This document shows positions 1 through 10,959 of a stretch of DNA of 64,000 bases, one piece after another. Origin of the DNA: Cymbidium sinense (taxonomy: Eukaryota; Streptophyta; Magnoliopsida; Asparagales; Orchidaceae). The notes beneath the pieces were generated by a model that saw nothing but the letters and a program-made list of their open reading frames with translations, had not been told where the DNA came from and ran no database searches. The translations under genes and the position numbers were made by a program. Where the stretch lies: NCBI GenBank assembly GCA_021442155.1, contig CM038223.1, positions 33,888,983 to 33,952,982 on the forward strand. Reading direction: 5' to 3'. How positions within the stretch are numbered: position 1 is the stretch's first letter; each line of letters begins with the position of its first letter.

Positions 1-355
1 TGTATGATAAGAATGAAAAATGCTAGGCTTTACATTTATTTATCCTTATGTACTAATCGTGAAAATACAAATAAAAAGCCTATCACTAAAGGCATTTCTT
101 ATGTTCTTACTATTTCTAATAATCATATTGTGAGAAAAGCAAGAAGGTAAAAAAAATTTCTCATGTTGATTGTAATATACTTTGTGAATTAGAGTTAGAG
201 AGTGAGAGTTCTATGGCTTATTTCCAAGGTGATTCTATAGAAATAAAACTTTTAGATTCTAATCAACAATTAAAAAAATAAATTAGTAAATGAGCGATAG
301 GTTGAGATAACCTTTACATTTGACTCAAGAGATATAACTAAAGTGAACCTCCATA

Positions 356-658
356 GTGGGAAGATCCTACCACCTTGCTTACCACCTTATAAGGACAAGG
401 GTTATTGGCCAATGTCTTGAACCTCCACAAAAGGAGAAAGATCTAGTAGTTGAGCCAACTATCCCCAAGGTTGACTACAATGTTTTAGCCCATCTCAAAA
501 AACTTCTTGCTATATTAAATATTTATGATGCCCTTTTTCTATTCAAAGAACTGAGAGAATATTTAGTTCAAGCATTACAAGATCCAGAGATATGCCTAAC
601 ACAACTAGTAGCAACTTTCTTAGATGAGGCTTACTATTTCAAGGAAATCCTAGGATGA
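356..658 (+). pseudogene. Gypsy polyprotein fragment: gag-protease linker
   Basis: An open stretch of 100 codons. The segment '[11 protein letters not shown]' followed by '[19 protein letters not shown]' is the conserved linker that precedes the protease in Tat-like Gypsy polyproteins. It recurs at about 43,700 and 37,900 on the minus strand, which supports a shared ancestry. The first residues are probably not a true start; the frame is simply open between stops. In the family this part has no known catalytic role. After the stop, protease-like sequence ('DHNRPLYIS') continues in another frame, so this is one exon-like remnant of a longer broken polyprotein. Confidence 0.8.
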
Positions 659-699
659 CTTTCTCTGATGAAGACTTTCTTCTAGGAATCACAGATCAT

Positions 700-1075
700 A
701 ATCGACCACTTTATATTTCCATCAAGGTGGAGAACATCATATTATCAGGGGTGTTATTGATCCTGATGCTTCTATCAATATTATGAACTCAAAAACATTA
801 TCATTTTTGAACATAGATAAAAGAAGACTTAGTTCAAACAAGATGTTATTAAGGGAGTTTAATGAAAAAGGGAGAAAGCTTTGTGTTCAATCACTATATT
901 TTTAGAAATAGATGGGTTGAAAATTAAAGTGAAATTCCATATTATTATTTCAGAAACATCCTTTAATGCCCACTTAGGCAGGTCAAAGATACATGAGTAT
1001 AGAATGGTTCTTTCATTACTCCATGAGTATATTAAATACACTAGAGAGAGAGTAGGATACTATAAAAGGTGATAT
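700..1075 (+). pseudogene. Gypsy aspartic protease remnant
   Basis: Just after the linker the frames carry 'DHNRPLYIS' and then 'FHIIISETSFNAHLGRSKI' (open frame 881-1,072), ending near 'LLHEYIKYT'. In related elements the corresponding stretch surrounds the protease active site and the motif that reads roughly 'YN-LLGRPWLHE'. The catalytic D-S/T-G triad expected near 750 is not readable because of frameshifts and substitutions. The protease would cleave Gag-Pol in virus-like particles; this copy cannot. The assignment rests on order in the polyprotein and the GRxxIHE-like motif. Confidence 0.65.
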
Positions 1076-2034
1076 ACAACTATTCTCTATTCATGAGATT
1101 GAACTTTATGAAGATGCTACCTATTATATGTGAAAAAGATAAATATCTGATTCTATACAATCCAACATTATTGAGATGCCAAAGAAAATGAAAGAAGATA
1201 TTATATCAAGTGAAAAATAAGAACAAAAAGAAAAAGAGAGAAAAGAAAAATAAAAAAACCTCTAATAATTTAAATTGATTTTGAAATCTAGTTTTAATAA
1301 AAATTCCAATCAAAAGGATGCCTCAATGACATTTAAGATTTCGTTAGAATCAGATAGAGATGATGAATAAATACAAGCAACAAAGGATAAACCTAAATTT
1401 TCTATGCAAGAAAAGTTGAAAAGATATGTAGACACTTTGACTTTATCTCTTTTATCTCAAAATAAAATTTCATAGTTGGAAGCCAAAATAGCTCCTAACC
1501 TTTCAGAACAAATGGAAAAATTATAAAAGTTTTATTCTATACATGGACCTTCAAGCTCAGAAGCAGATGTAAAGCTTGAAGATCTATCATCCAATTAAAT
1601 AATAGAACTCTCATTTGACTAGTATCCTAATTATGTGAAACATGCTTTAAAACATGGCTTAATTCCTTATATTTCGTTCAAAGATACATCATAATGCATG
1701 TAGAGCTTATGGGATACTAAAATGAAAAATTTAAAATCTAAAGCTGGCATTGGGTTTAGTACCATTGGACGGTTGAATAGTAATGAACATTGTTTGTTAA
1801 TAATCAATCATATGGAATCTGATCAACATTTTGGTATTCTATCTAACCATTTAAAAGAGTTATGTATTAAAACATTAGAAAATTTAGATGATTGATTAAT
1901 TCAAAATGAACTTTAAGAATTTAAGGAAGAAATAAAATCCTCTATTGATGAATTATAGAAAATCAACTTTGGAAGTCATGAAGACCCAAGGTCAACTTTT
2001 ATTAGTTCACTATTGGGTCTAAAAGATTATGAAG

Positions 2035-2980
2035 AATTGATTAACTTACTTTCTGAATATAAAGATTGTTTTGCATGGAATTATGATGAAATGTTAGATT
2101 TGTCTCTACAATGGTGCATAAACTAGAAATTAAACTAGATGCAATTCCAATAAAACAAACACTTAGATGCATGCATCTAGAAATTAAGGAACAAGTCATT
2201 ATTGAAGCCAAAAAAATTAATTAATGATGGCTTAATATAAGAAAAGTAGTGTCTTTCTTGGTTGGAAGGTATCATCCTGATAAAGAAAAAGAGCGGTCAA
2301 ATATGCATTTGTGTAGATTTTAGAGACTTGAATAAGGCTTGTCATAAAGATGAGTTTCTTTTGCCTATATCAGAACTTATGGTGGATATAGCCTCATCGC
2401 ATGAGATCTTTTCATTCATGGATGGATCATCTAGGTATAACTAAATTATGATGGCCCCAAAGAATGAAAAGAATATGGAATTTAAAATTCCTATTGGGAT
2501 ATTCTACTAACCGCTCATGTCATTTAGTCTCAAAAATATTGGGGCTACTTATCAAAGAACAATGACTAGAATATTTGATGATCTAATTCATAATCAAGTT
2601 GAATGTTACATTGATGATATAGTAATTAAAAGTAAAGAAAGAGAAAATCATTTGTATGATTTATAGCTTATTTTTGAATGATTACACTGTTATAACCTGA
2701 AAATGAACCCTTTGAAGTATGCTTTTGGAGTAACTTTAGGGAAGTTTTTTGGGTTTTTAGTGAGCACCATTAGATCGAAATTGATTTAAGAATGATAAAA
2801 ACTACCATGGAAATGTCACCACCAAGAAGTTTGATATAGTTAAGATCATTCGAGGGAAAGCTTGCATATTTAAGAAGGTTTATATCAAACTTATCCAAAA
2901 GATGCAAACCATTTGTGCAATTGACAAAAAAGATTCTAAATTTATTTGGGATGAAAAATGTCATAGTGCATTTGAAAGTT
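2035..2980 (+). pseudogene. Gypsy reverse transcriptase pseudogene
   Basis: The domain starts at 'LLSEYKDCFAWNYDEM', the usual N-terminal RT landmark. It continues through the open frame 2,262-2,444, which contains 'KKKSGQICICVDFRDLNKA' and 'FSFMDGSSRYN'. It reaches the catalytic box near 2,600-2,640, which still reads 'YIDDIVIKSK', so the two catalytic aspartates are kept even though the frame is lost. The connection subdomain ('FGVTLGKFFGFLV') lies near 2,720-2,760. RT copies element RNA into cDNA. Several in-frame stops interrupt it, and there is no frame covering both the fingers and the YIDD box. Confidence 0.88.
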
Positions 2981-3182
2981 TAAAATAATACCTAATGAAT
3001 CCTCCTTTTTTGGCTGCCTTGATCCTAAGGAAGCCATTAATTTGTTATACTGTAATTTTAGATAAGTCACTTGGATTGCTGTAAGCCTAATTTAATGAAG
3101 AAGAGAAAGAAAATGCCCTTTATTATTTAAGCTGTAGACTCATCCCAACAAAGATGAATTGTCCACCTATTAAAAAGCATTG

Positions 3183-3965
3183 TTTAGCTTTGATTCTCAT
3201 TGATTAAACTGATTACTTTTCTAAATGAGTTGAGATGATTCCACTGAAAGAAGTGAAGACATATCATGCACTTAAGTTCTTACAGGAAAATATCATATAT
3301 CATTTTGGCATTCTTCGTGAAATCATATCTGATAATGGTATGTCATTCAAGTCTACTAAAATAAATGATTATGTGGCTAAACATAACATTGATTAGAGGT
3401 ACTCGACCTTCTATTACCCTAGGGAAACTGGATTGCCCAAAGAATTCAATAAAATTCTAATGCAAATTCTAAAAAAGGTGCTCTATGAAAATAAACGACA
3501 GTGGCATGAAAAGTTGGTTGAAGCCTTATGGGCATATCAGACCACATATAAGACACCAACTCAATCTAAACCATATGCGATGGTTTATAGAACTAAAGCT
3601 ATTCCTCCATTAGAAGTACAATTACCTTCTTTGAGTATAGTAGTAAATAATGACATCACAACATATCAAAATAATAAACTTTAACTGGAAGAACTAGAAA
3701 ATCTTGAAGGAAAATGTTTAAAAACACAACAAGACCTTGAACTATGCCAATCACATGCTCCATCCTAAAACTTTCTGATTAAGAGACTTAGTCTTGGTTC
3801 TTAGAAGGATAATTTTAGCTCATCATAGAATATGCAGCAAATTAGAGCCAACATGGGAAGGACCAATCGTTGTGGATAAAGTCTATGAAAGAAGTTCCTA
3901 CTAGTTGATAACTTGTAATGGAGAATGTCTAATCTCACCTATTAACAGAAGAAATGTTATGTACT
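3183..3965 (+). pseudogene. Gypsy integrase pseudogene (core and C-terminal part)
   Basis: The core begins with 'DYFSK' followed by 'VEMIPLKEVK', where the first catalytic aspartate lies in this family. It continues with 'ISDNGMSFKS', the second catalytic D, and then the open frame 3,433-3,684, containing 'WHEKLVEALWAYQTTYKTP', the usual segment after the catalytic glutamate. The C-terminal GPY-like part ('MGRTNRCG') follows near 3,855. Integrase joins cDNA to host DNA. The N-terminal HHCC zinc finger is absent because RNase H sequence near 3,180 runs directly into this domain. Several stops make the copy inactive. Confidence 0.88.
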
Positions 3966-4681
3966 AAATGATCTTTAGTTTAAAGATGATGATCAATAAA
4001 AATATTTTTATCTTTGTAATCTATTCAGAGTGAAATATTATTTCTTTTAAATTTGTATTTTGTCTATAGATTTTGTGCAATATCCCTTATACTCTTCAAA
4101 TTTCCTCAAATCCTTCTAGGAATAATTTAAGTATTCACATGGGATGGGAGCAAGCCCATTCACAAAAACCTTCTCATGTATTTCTTAGGTTTGGAGTAAA
4201 CCTTTGTATACAATTCCTATAGGTTTGGAACTAGTGTTTCGTGGCACCATTCTTTCTTTCTATCTCAACAAGACTATTTAGGTTACAAAAAAAAGTCATC
4301 ATGACCCCTTTCTTTATTGTCAAAATTTAAGGTTAAGGATTAAGTTATCAAGACTCATTTCCTCACCTTAGATATATAAGTTGGATTTAAACCATTAAAG
4401 GCTCCATCTCAATAGATAACAAAATAGGATTAAGTCTAATAGTAGGCTGTTTGCATCTAAAAAAAATCATGAAATAAAATAAATGAAAATTGAGAAAAAT
4501 TTACACATCCTAATCTAGGTGTTGTTGTTGCCCTAAACAAAATTTAGAAGCTCAAACTGCCCCCAATAGTTGCTTAATTTTTTTCATAGTGTTGTGGCAA
4601 TGTCATGAATTATTAGTTTTTTTAAAATTAAGAAAGCCACATGTGTCTAGCAACAACAACTGCCTCGGGTGAGCGGTGGGG

Positions 4682-4715
4682 ATGTGTGTGTGTGTGGTGG
4701 GGGGGGGGGGGGGGG
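4682..4715 (+). repeat. (GT)n run followed by a 17-G tract
   Basis: A short GT microsatellite runs into GGTGG and then an unbroken run of 17 Gs. A very similar (GT)n-GGTGGGGGAGGG motif lies at 6,215-6,240. Purine-rich G tracts next to LTRs can serve as polypurine tracts, but that role is only suggested by position. Confidence 0.8.
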
Positions 4716-4758
4716 TTTGGGGAATAGTTAGATAAAACTATCCCTTGGAAAGAATGAC

Positions 4759-4768
4759 CTATAAAAAG
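4759..4768 (+). promoter_or_regulatory. TATA-box candidate
   Basis: CTATAAAAAG followed by about 50 bases of C/T-rich sequence ending in CTCTCTAG. This arrangement is common at LTR transcription starts. No open frame follows, so an LTR promoter is likelier than a host gene promoter. Confidence 0.4.
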
Positions 4769-5279
4769 ACCCTAATCTCCCCTCTCCTTCTACCTTTCAC
4801 TCTCTCTAGTTTTTTGCTTTTGGCGAACTGTTCTTTCTGAAGGCACACTTTTTAGTTCCACAAGAACAATCTCCCACTACTCTAAGTAAATGATTTCTAG
4901 AATAATGTTTCTTTTTAGCGATATTCTCCCTAAAAATTTAGTTTAACTAAAATCCCACAATCGATTTTGGATCCGGTGATGAATAAAAGAGCCCATCTCC
5001 ATTGATCTTGGATCCGGAGTAAAATGAATGCACCTTAAGACTTAAAAAATTCTAGAATCTTGAATGTTGAATGTTGAAAACCTCCACCATTGAACTTGGT
5101 TCTGATGTGGGAAGAACACCCTCCCTATGTAGATCTAGGATCTACAATAAGGGAGAAGAGTACATTTACACTAACATAGGTAAAAATTTATTACTGCTAA
5201 TACAATATGCCTCCAACTTTTCATGAAAACCTATTAAAATATTTAAGAATTTAGTTGAATACAGCCATTTCTATCCCAC

Positions 5280-6075
5280 AGCTCCTCAACTCTAAAGCCC
5301 AAAGCTGAGGTGCCAACACTAAGCTCTTGGGCAAAGTACAATTCTATTAGTGCTGAGGTAATATCATGCCATGCAATGTTAAGTGTTCGGGTCCCCTATC
5401 TCTTATACAGTGCCGTAGTGCTATCTTTTCACAATCAAGGCTCTATATATTTCACCGTTGAACTTGGTTCTAGTGTGAAATGAAACCTTCCCTCCATTGA
5501 TCTTCGATTCAAAGTAAGAGAGAAATATGATAAAGCATTAAGAAAATTGTAAAAACCAGCACTACTAAAGTGTTATGCCACCAAAAATTTTGAATCTTAT
5601 ATATTAGTAAAGTAGTGTCACGACATTGTTGGCCTACTGCCAAAGTTCTATGTATTTGAGAAAATTATGCTTAGGCAGGCATCTCATAGTACCATGGCAT
5701 TGGTATCCTAATGCTGAAGCATTTTGTTCTCAAAATTGAAACCCATGGGATAATATTAATGTAGTTTATAGCATAATCCAAGGCATATCCATAACACTGT
5801 GGTGCTACAAGTATAGCACTAGGGCGCTATCCTTGAGAAATTAAACTATGGTGGGTATCATATAACATTGTAGCACCAGTATCCGAGCATTGAGGCACTA
5901 TGTTTCCACACTCATATAATTATATTATGACATTAACAACATAATTCAAATTATACCCTACAATACCATGGTGCTACAAATATAATGTTGAAGCGCTGAG
6001 CTCTCGGGTTCTGAATCAATCAGTTTAACTTAACATCACGGAGGAGTTGAGTCCTAATGTTGAGCATACAATTTT
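5280..6075. repeat. GCACT-word cluster a (LTR of the plant-transposon-protein family)
   Basis: A stretch rich in short words such as GGTGCTA, GGCACTA, AGTGCT and TAGCACC in both orientations, spaced by tens of bases. Similar clusters lie at 23,160-23,610, 27,915-28,335, 29,765-30,065 and 43,195-43,395. Three of them flank plant-transposon-protein coding remnants, so they probably belong to that family's LTR or U3. Confidence 0.6.
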
Positions 6076-6410
6076 CATTCTAGAAAATTTTAAATCCTTT
6101 AGCATTACAAAATAACAAAAACATGGGAATAGGAATAAAAAAATACATCTTTAAATGAAAAAATTATTACAATAAAAATAATAAAAAAGAGAAAAATATG
6201 AATACAAAAATAAAATGTGTGTGTGTGTGGTGGGGGAGGGAGCTAGTGGTCATAATAATTCTCCTCATCATCTATGTTTGACTCAGATGATGTAGCTACA
6301 TAAAGGGTATATTATGGAACCATAGGAAAATAAATATGACCTGGATCCCTAAGATCACAATTTTCAAACATATGGATTAGAGTTGTATTGAATTGAACCA
6401 TAAGAAACTT

Positions 6411-6415
6411 ATTTT
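6411..6415. other. Left target-site duplication of solo LTR copy 1 (ATTTT)
   Basis: ATTTT directly precedes the LTR start TGATGTGTTG and recurs at 22,072-22,076 after the LTR end. The motif is low complexity, so on its own it is weak. It is supported by the element sequence resuming across the two sites. Confidence 0.55.
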
Positions 6416-6499
6416 TGATGTGTTGAGGTTAATATCATTATATAATTAGTAATTAGGATGTCTTAATCTTCAATTTCAATCTCCTAATTTAATGCTTAG

Positions 6500-7440
6500 G
6501 ACACTATACCTAGTGACCTAGTGCACCCTTCTTGGGTTTTATCTAACTTAATGGGCTTAGGTGGATTCAACCCAAATTCCAAATTTAGATTAAATCAAAT
6601 CAAATTAGAATAAATCAAAATGAAATCAAATTAAAATAAATAAATAAATCCAAAACTTTACCAAAGTCAAATCTAGTCAACCCATTTGGCGTAGGTTTGA
6701 CTTAGGTGGGTCCCACCATGTCAAAGGTCAACCCACCAAGAATTTGAACAAATTAAATCATTCAAAATGCTCTAACTGATTAAATATACATGTTTAATCA
6801 TAAATCTAAGGAAATTTAAAATTATTTAGACCTTAATTAGGTTAATTAAACCACTTAGTCAAAATAACCCTAAATAGGTGTTATTGGGTTCAAACCCAAT
6901 TCAAATTTAAATCAATTCAATTTGATAACTAAAAATCATTTGTAAATGATAATAAAATAGAATCCAACCCATGATTGGGTTTAATTTGGTCAAATTGGTC
7001 ATTTGACCCAATTGAAACCCAACCTTAACCCATTAAGTCTACTTTGGGTCAAATGGGTTCAAATTAAAATCCACTTGAAATTAAATAAAATCAATCACTC
7101 CAAATCATTTCACACATGTGATCAAGCATGATTAAAGTTCAAACCCAATCCAATTGAGTCTAATTGGTCATTTGAACCCAATTACAGTGAAATTTAACCA
7201 ACTTATGTTTAAATGGGTTGAAATGAAATAAAATCCAAAATTAATTCAATTCTGAATGAATTAATTTAATCAAAACCTAATCAATCATCAATTAAAGATG
7301 ATTAAACTCAAAATTAAAATAATTGAATAAAAAACAAACACTTTGAATCCAAATGTTTGGATTGGATTTAAATTTCCAAATCTAAACCAAATGAATTTGG
7401 ACTAGACCTCAAATTCATTTTGAGTTTGAGTTGGGCAACC
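6500..7440 (+). repeat. Degenerate GGTCAAAT/ATTTGACC repeat block in U3 of LTR copy 1
   Basis: A dense succession of variants of GGTCAAAT, TTTGACC, CAATTGG and GGGTTCAAA, with both orientations mixed. The same block appears inverted in copy 2 (19,950-20,900) and in copy 3 (52,900-54,600). It is a constant feature of the 5' U3 of this LTR family. Confidence 0.7.
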
Positions 7441-9430
7441 ACACATTAGTCTAAGAACTTTGGTGGTGATGCCATGAATCATAAAAATTAAGAAAAATAT
7501 GAAAGAGGTAGAATATGATAGGAGAGAACTTAAAAGTTTGTAAAAGAAAAGCAAGTATCATTTCCCATCTTCCATATTCCTGATTCCACCTCTTAACTTC
7601 AAAGAGTTAATTCTAATTGAGGGAGAAGAAAATAAAATGAGAATTTGACTTTTGGGAAGAGCCAAGGAAGAGCCAAGGAAAAGACAAGTAGAGCCAAGAG
7701 CTCGACCAAGCAAGGAAAAGTGACAAATGCCCTCCTCTCTTCCAATCCTTCTTTGAAACATGTTCATAAGGACAAGGGGTATTGAATCCACCCCATTGAC
7801 CCTACCACTGCCGATAATTGAAATCTGGCAACCTAGAAGGCCAAGGATTTGGCTCTCAGCCATATGTGGAAAGAGGGGAGGGAGAGCTTCTTCGCTCCCT
7901 TTTTTATCTAAACTCATTCGCCAAGGGAAAAGATAAAGAGAGGAACCCTTCCACCAGCTCCTCATTACTAGCACGCCAAAAATTGAATTAATTTGGAATC
8001 TACTTAGCTCTAATTAATGGTGAAATGCAAGGGAGAGTCTACTTCATCAAATTGAATGTTCTAACATGTTATAAAGGTCAAGGTGACCTGAACCGAATTG
8101 ACAACCCATCCCTTCGCCACCAGCGAGCTGGAAAATGACCAAGTCTGACAAAATCTGAGCTGAGTTTGGTCTAGGAGGTGATCCATAGGGAGGCAAGCCA
8201 CCAAATTGCGTGCACATCATCATTACATCGAGGTGAACCTAATAGAGTCGATCCCACCATCGGTGATTGCCAAAATTGAGGTATGCTCCCCCCATCGATT
8301 TCCTAGGCATTCAATTTTTGTTCTTTTTGAAGGGAATTTAATCCCCATGGGAATCAAACTATGTAGAATGGTTGTAAATTGATCCCTAATCATTTTGTAA
8401 TAGAAATTGAGTCAAAATTTGCTAGCGATCGTCAAAAATTTTGTGAAAATGATGGACGGTGTCCATCTCTCACTGGAGACGTACATGAGATGATATCCAT
8501 CATCTGATTCTTCTATTTGGAATAGATAGCCGAGATCTAGCTGACAAGCCCATTAATTCTTTAAGAATATCGTAGAATGAATTTGGACTGTTTGATCTTC
8601 GATCAGATGATTGGGATTCATCCCATGTGGAACTGCTTTGATGTGGATGCCACTCAGGATCCGTGTGGCCTAATGCCATTGCGCCACATGGTGAAGGTGC
8701 CACGTCAGCCCGCAGTCTTAAAATGATTAAACTTCTTTTAAATTAATAAAAAAATTTAGAAAACCCCAAAAAATTTAAAAATTCATTGAAATTAAAATAA
8801 AAATCTAAAAAAAAATGCAAACTTGGCTCTATGGATTTATCTTGATGAGAGGAATCGATTAAAATTAAAATCCATAATTAATTTTGAGTATTTTAACCTT
8901 AATCTAGATTTGAATGAAATCAGTTAAACCTTAATTACTCAGAAACCATTAATCCAATTCAAATGAAACTTTGGGAATTCAAAATGACGTGAAAACACAC
9001 CTTAGGAAAAAGTTTCATGAATTATCTCAAAGTAATTTAAGAAATATGAAATTTTAAATCCTAAACCTTTATTTTAATTAAATAAATTAATATAAAATAA
9101 AATAAATCATAAAAATGGATTGAATCACTTCAAATCAACTTAATAAACCTAATGAACTTAAAATCATCACTATAATTCATTGAAACTTAATAAACCATAA
9201 AATGACAAATTAATTAAATCAATAAATATTTTAAATGAATCTTAAATATTTAATAAATGAAAATAAATCTTAATAAATTACAAATTAATTTAGGTTTTAA
9301 TGAAATCTTTACATTGAATTTGATCAAGATGAAACCTTAGAAATATGAAATTAGCATGAAACACCACTTGGCATTAAAATTTCAAACCCAATTATATTTT
9401 GGATTTAGAATATTTGAATTTCCAAATCTC
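7440..9430 (+). other. Middle U3 of LTR copy 1, no gene
   Basis: Noncoding LTR sequence with a relatively GC-rich part (7,640-8,710). Two antisense open frames (7,558-7,974 and 8,500-8,703) arise from that composition. They show no domain and are not kept open in copies 2 or 3. The block around 8,450-8,700 aligns to 18,850-19,120 in reverse complement. Confidence 0.65.
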
Positions 9431-9499
9431 TAAGTCAATATACAACAATAATAACAATAAGCCTTTATCCCACAAAGTGGGGTCGGCTACATGAATCCT

Positions 9500-10860
9500 T
9501 CATCTCCATTGTGTCCTATTATGTGTTAAATTCTCATTTAATTCAAGTATACTATGGCCTTTTTTTATACATCTTAACCAAGTCTTTTTAGGCCTACCTC
9601 TACCTTTCTTAACATAAGGCAAATCTAATGCATCTACTCTCCTAACTGAGTCATCGGATGACCGACACTTTATGAGGACAAACCATCTAAGGCGACCCTC
9701 TCTAATCTTATATGCCACTAGAGCTACTCCAACATTTTCTAGAACATACTCATTTCTCATTTTATCTCTAAGAGTAAAGCCACTCATCCATCTGAGCATC
9801 CTTATCTCTGTAACACTTAACTTAGTCGTATGCTTCTCTTTTATTGGCCAACATTCAACACAATAATTCATTGTAGGTCTTACCACCATCTTATAAAATT
9901 TTTTCTTAAGTTTAAGTAAAACTTTTCTATCACATAATAGGCCAGATGCATTCCTCCACTTCAACCATCCAACATGAATTCTACTAATAACATCTTCATC
10001 TATTTCACCATCATTTTGAACAATAGAGCCTAAATATTTGAATCACTCACTCTTATTAATGACTTGTTCACTTAATGTCACAACACTACCACTAGAACTT
10101 CTACAACTAAAATTACACTACATATATTTAGTTTTAGATCTACTTAAATGAAAACCTTTAGACTCTAATGTTGACCTCCATAATTCAAGTTTCTCTTAGA
10201 CTCCCTCTCTAGTATTATCAACAAGAAGAATGTCATAAGTAAAAAGCATACACCAAGGTAAATCTTCCTATAAATGCCTAGTAAGAACATCCATAACTAA
10301 AGGAAAAAAGATAAGGGCTTAAAGCTGATCCTTGATTTAATCCAACTGAAATGGAAAAATATTTTGTTAATCCTCCTTGTGTTTGGACACAAGTAATAGC
10401 TCTAGTATACATATCCTTAATGACATGAATTTTGGTAACTCCTTTCTATTCTAGAACTCTGCAAAGAACATCTCTTGAAACTTTATCATAAGCTTTCTCT
10501 AAATCAATAAATATCATATGTAGATCCTCCTTACTTTCTCTTATACTTCTCCATCAAACCTCTTAACAAATGTATATCATCCATTGTAGATCTACCTGGC
10601 ATGGAACCAAGCTGATTCTGATAAACTTTTGTATCACATCATAACCTATGCTTAATTACTCTCTGCCATAATTTTAATGTATGATAGATTAACTTAATTC
10701 CTCTATAATTTGCACACTCTTGTGCATCACCTTTATTCTTAAATATAGGAGCCAACAAACTCTTTATCCACTCATCTAGCATATTTTTAGTCTTTAAAAT
10801 AACATTAAAAAGATTTGTAAGCCAAGAAATTCCTTGATTTCCTAAACATTTCCACACTTA
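9500..10860 (-). pseudogene. RTE LINE reverse transcriptase and C-terminal domain, catalytic box altered
   Basis: The RT begins in frame 10,639-10,857 ('NYRGIKLIYHTLKLWQRVI') and continues with 'FIDLEKAYDKVS' near 10,480-10,515, then 'LNQGSALSPYLFSLVMDVL' near 10,300-10,350. The catalytic box near 10,231-10,242 reads 'FTYDILLVD' where the family has FADD, so the first of the paired aspartates is changed. Frame 9,500-9,964 carries the C-terminal part, with 'LRWMSGFTLRDKMRNE' and 'KKGRGRPKKTWL'. RT would prime synthesis at the nicked target. Both the active-site change and the stops make this copy inactive. Confidence 0.92.
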
Positions 10861-10959
10861 TTTTGAAATATCATAAGGTCCTACAATTTTTCCACATTTC
10901 ATTTTCTTTAAAGCTTCTCTAACTTCAAATTTACTAATACGACGATAAAAATAAAATTC

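Larger units (their letters stand above)
1..3965 (+). mobile_element. Degenerate Ty3/Gypsy (Tat-like) retrotransposon, pol region
   Basis: This is the protease-to-integrase part of an LTR retrotransposon, read on the plus strand and broken by many stops and frameshifts. In order I see a pre-protease linker (356-658), protease remnants (about 700-1,100), reverse transcriptase (about 2,040-2,980), and integrase (about 3,190-3,960). The linker '[11 protein letters not shown]' and the RT phrase 'FMDGSSRYN' are typical of plant Tat-like Gypsy polyproteins. Most of RNase H and the integrase zinc-binding domain are missing. The 5' LTR and gag lie outside the window to the left. A functional copy would make the polyprotein that reverse-transcribes and integrates the element; this one is dead. 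Confidence 0.9.
3966..4990 (+). other. Post-pol noncoding region of the first Gypsy element; possible 3' LTR
   Basis: No coding sequence is visible. The stretch lies where the 3' untranslated region, polypurine tract and 3' LTR of the element at 1-3,965 should be. It holds a (GT)n-G17 tract (4,682-4,715) and a TATA box (4,759-4,768) followed by a pyrimidine-rich leader, as expected for an LTR promoter. I could not place LTR termini and found no matching LTR elsewhere in the window. Confidence 0.4.
4990..6415 (-). mobile_element. 3' part of the minus-strand plant-transposon-protein element, with LTR-like sequence
   Basis: Read on the minus strand, 6,415 to about 6,030 matches the sequence after the plant-transposon-protein ORF in the plus-strand copy (about 29,400-29,700). 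Both share a 'gatgaggagga...tac' segment and then a T-rich stretch. The part below 6,075 is the cluster of GCACT/AGTGC words also present at 29,765-30,065. Further down (5,460-5,510) is a segment resembling the reverse complement of 30,190-30,260. The 5' half of this element lies at 22,077-23,160; the giant solo LTR at 6,416-22,071 separates the two. No coding frame survives in this half. Confidence 0.7.

Noticed and set aside
4759..4768. TATA box at 4,759 as the promoter of a host gene
   Set aside because: No open frame or exon-like sequence follows within 1 kb; the surroundings are retroelement sequence.
7558..7974. 138-codon minus-strand open frame as a gene
   Set aside because: It lies in the U3 of LTR copy 1, has no domain and is not kept open in copies 2 or 3.
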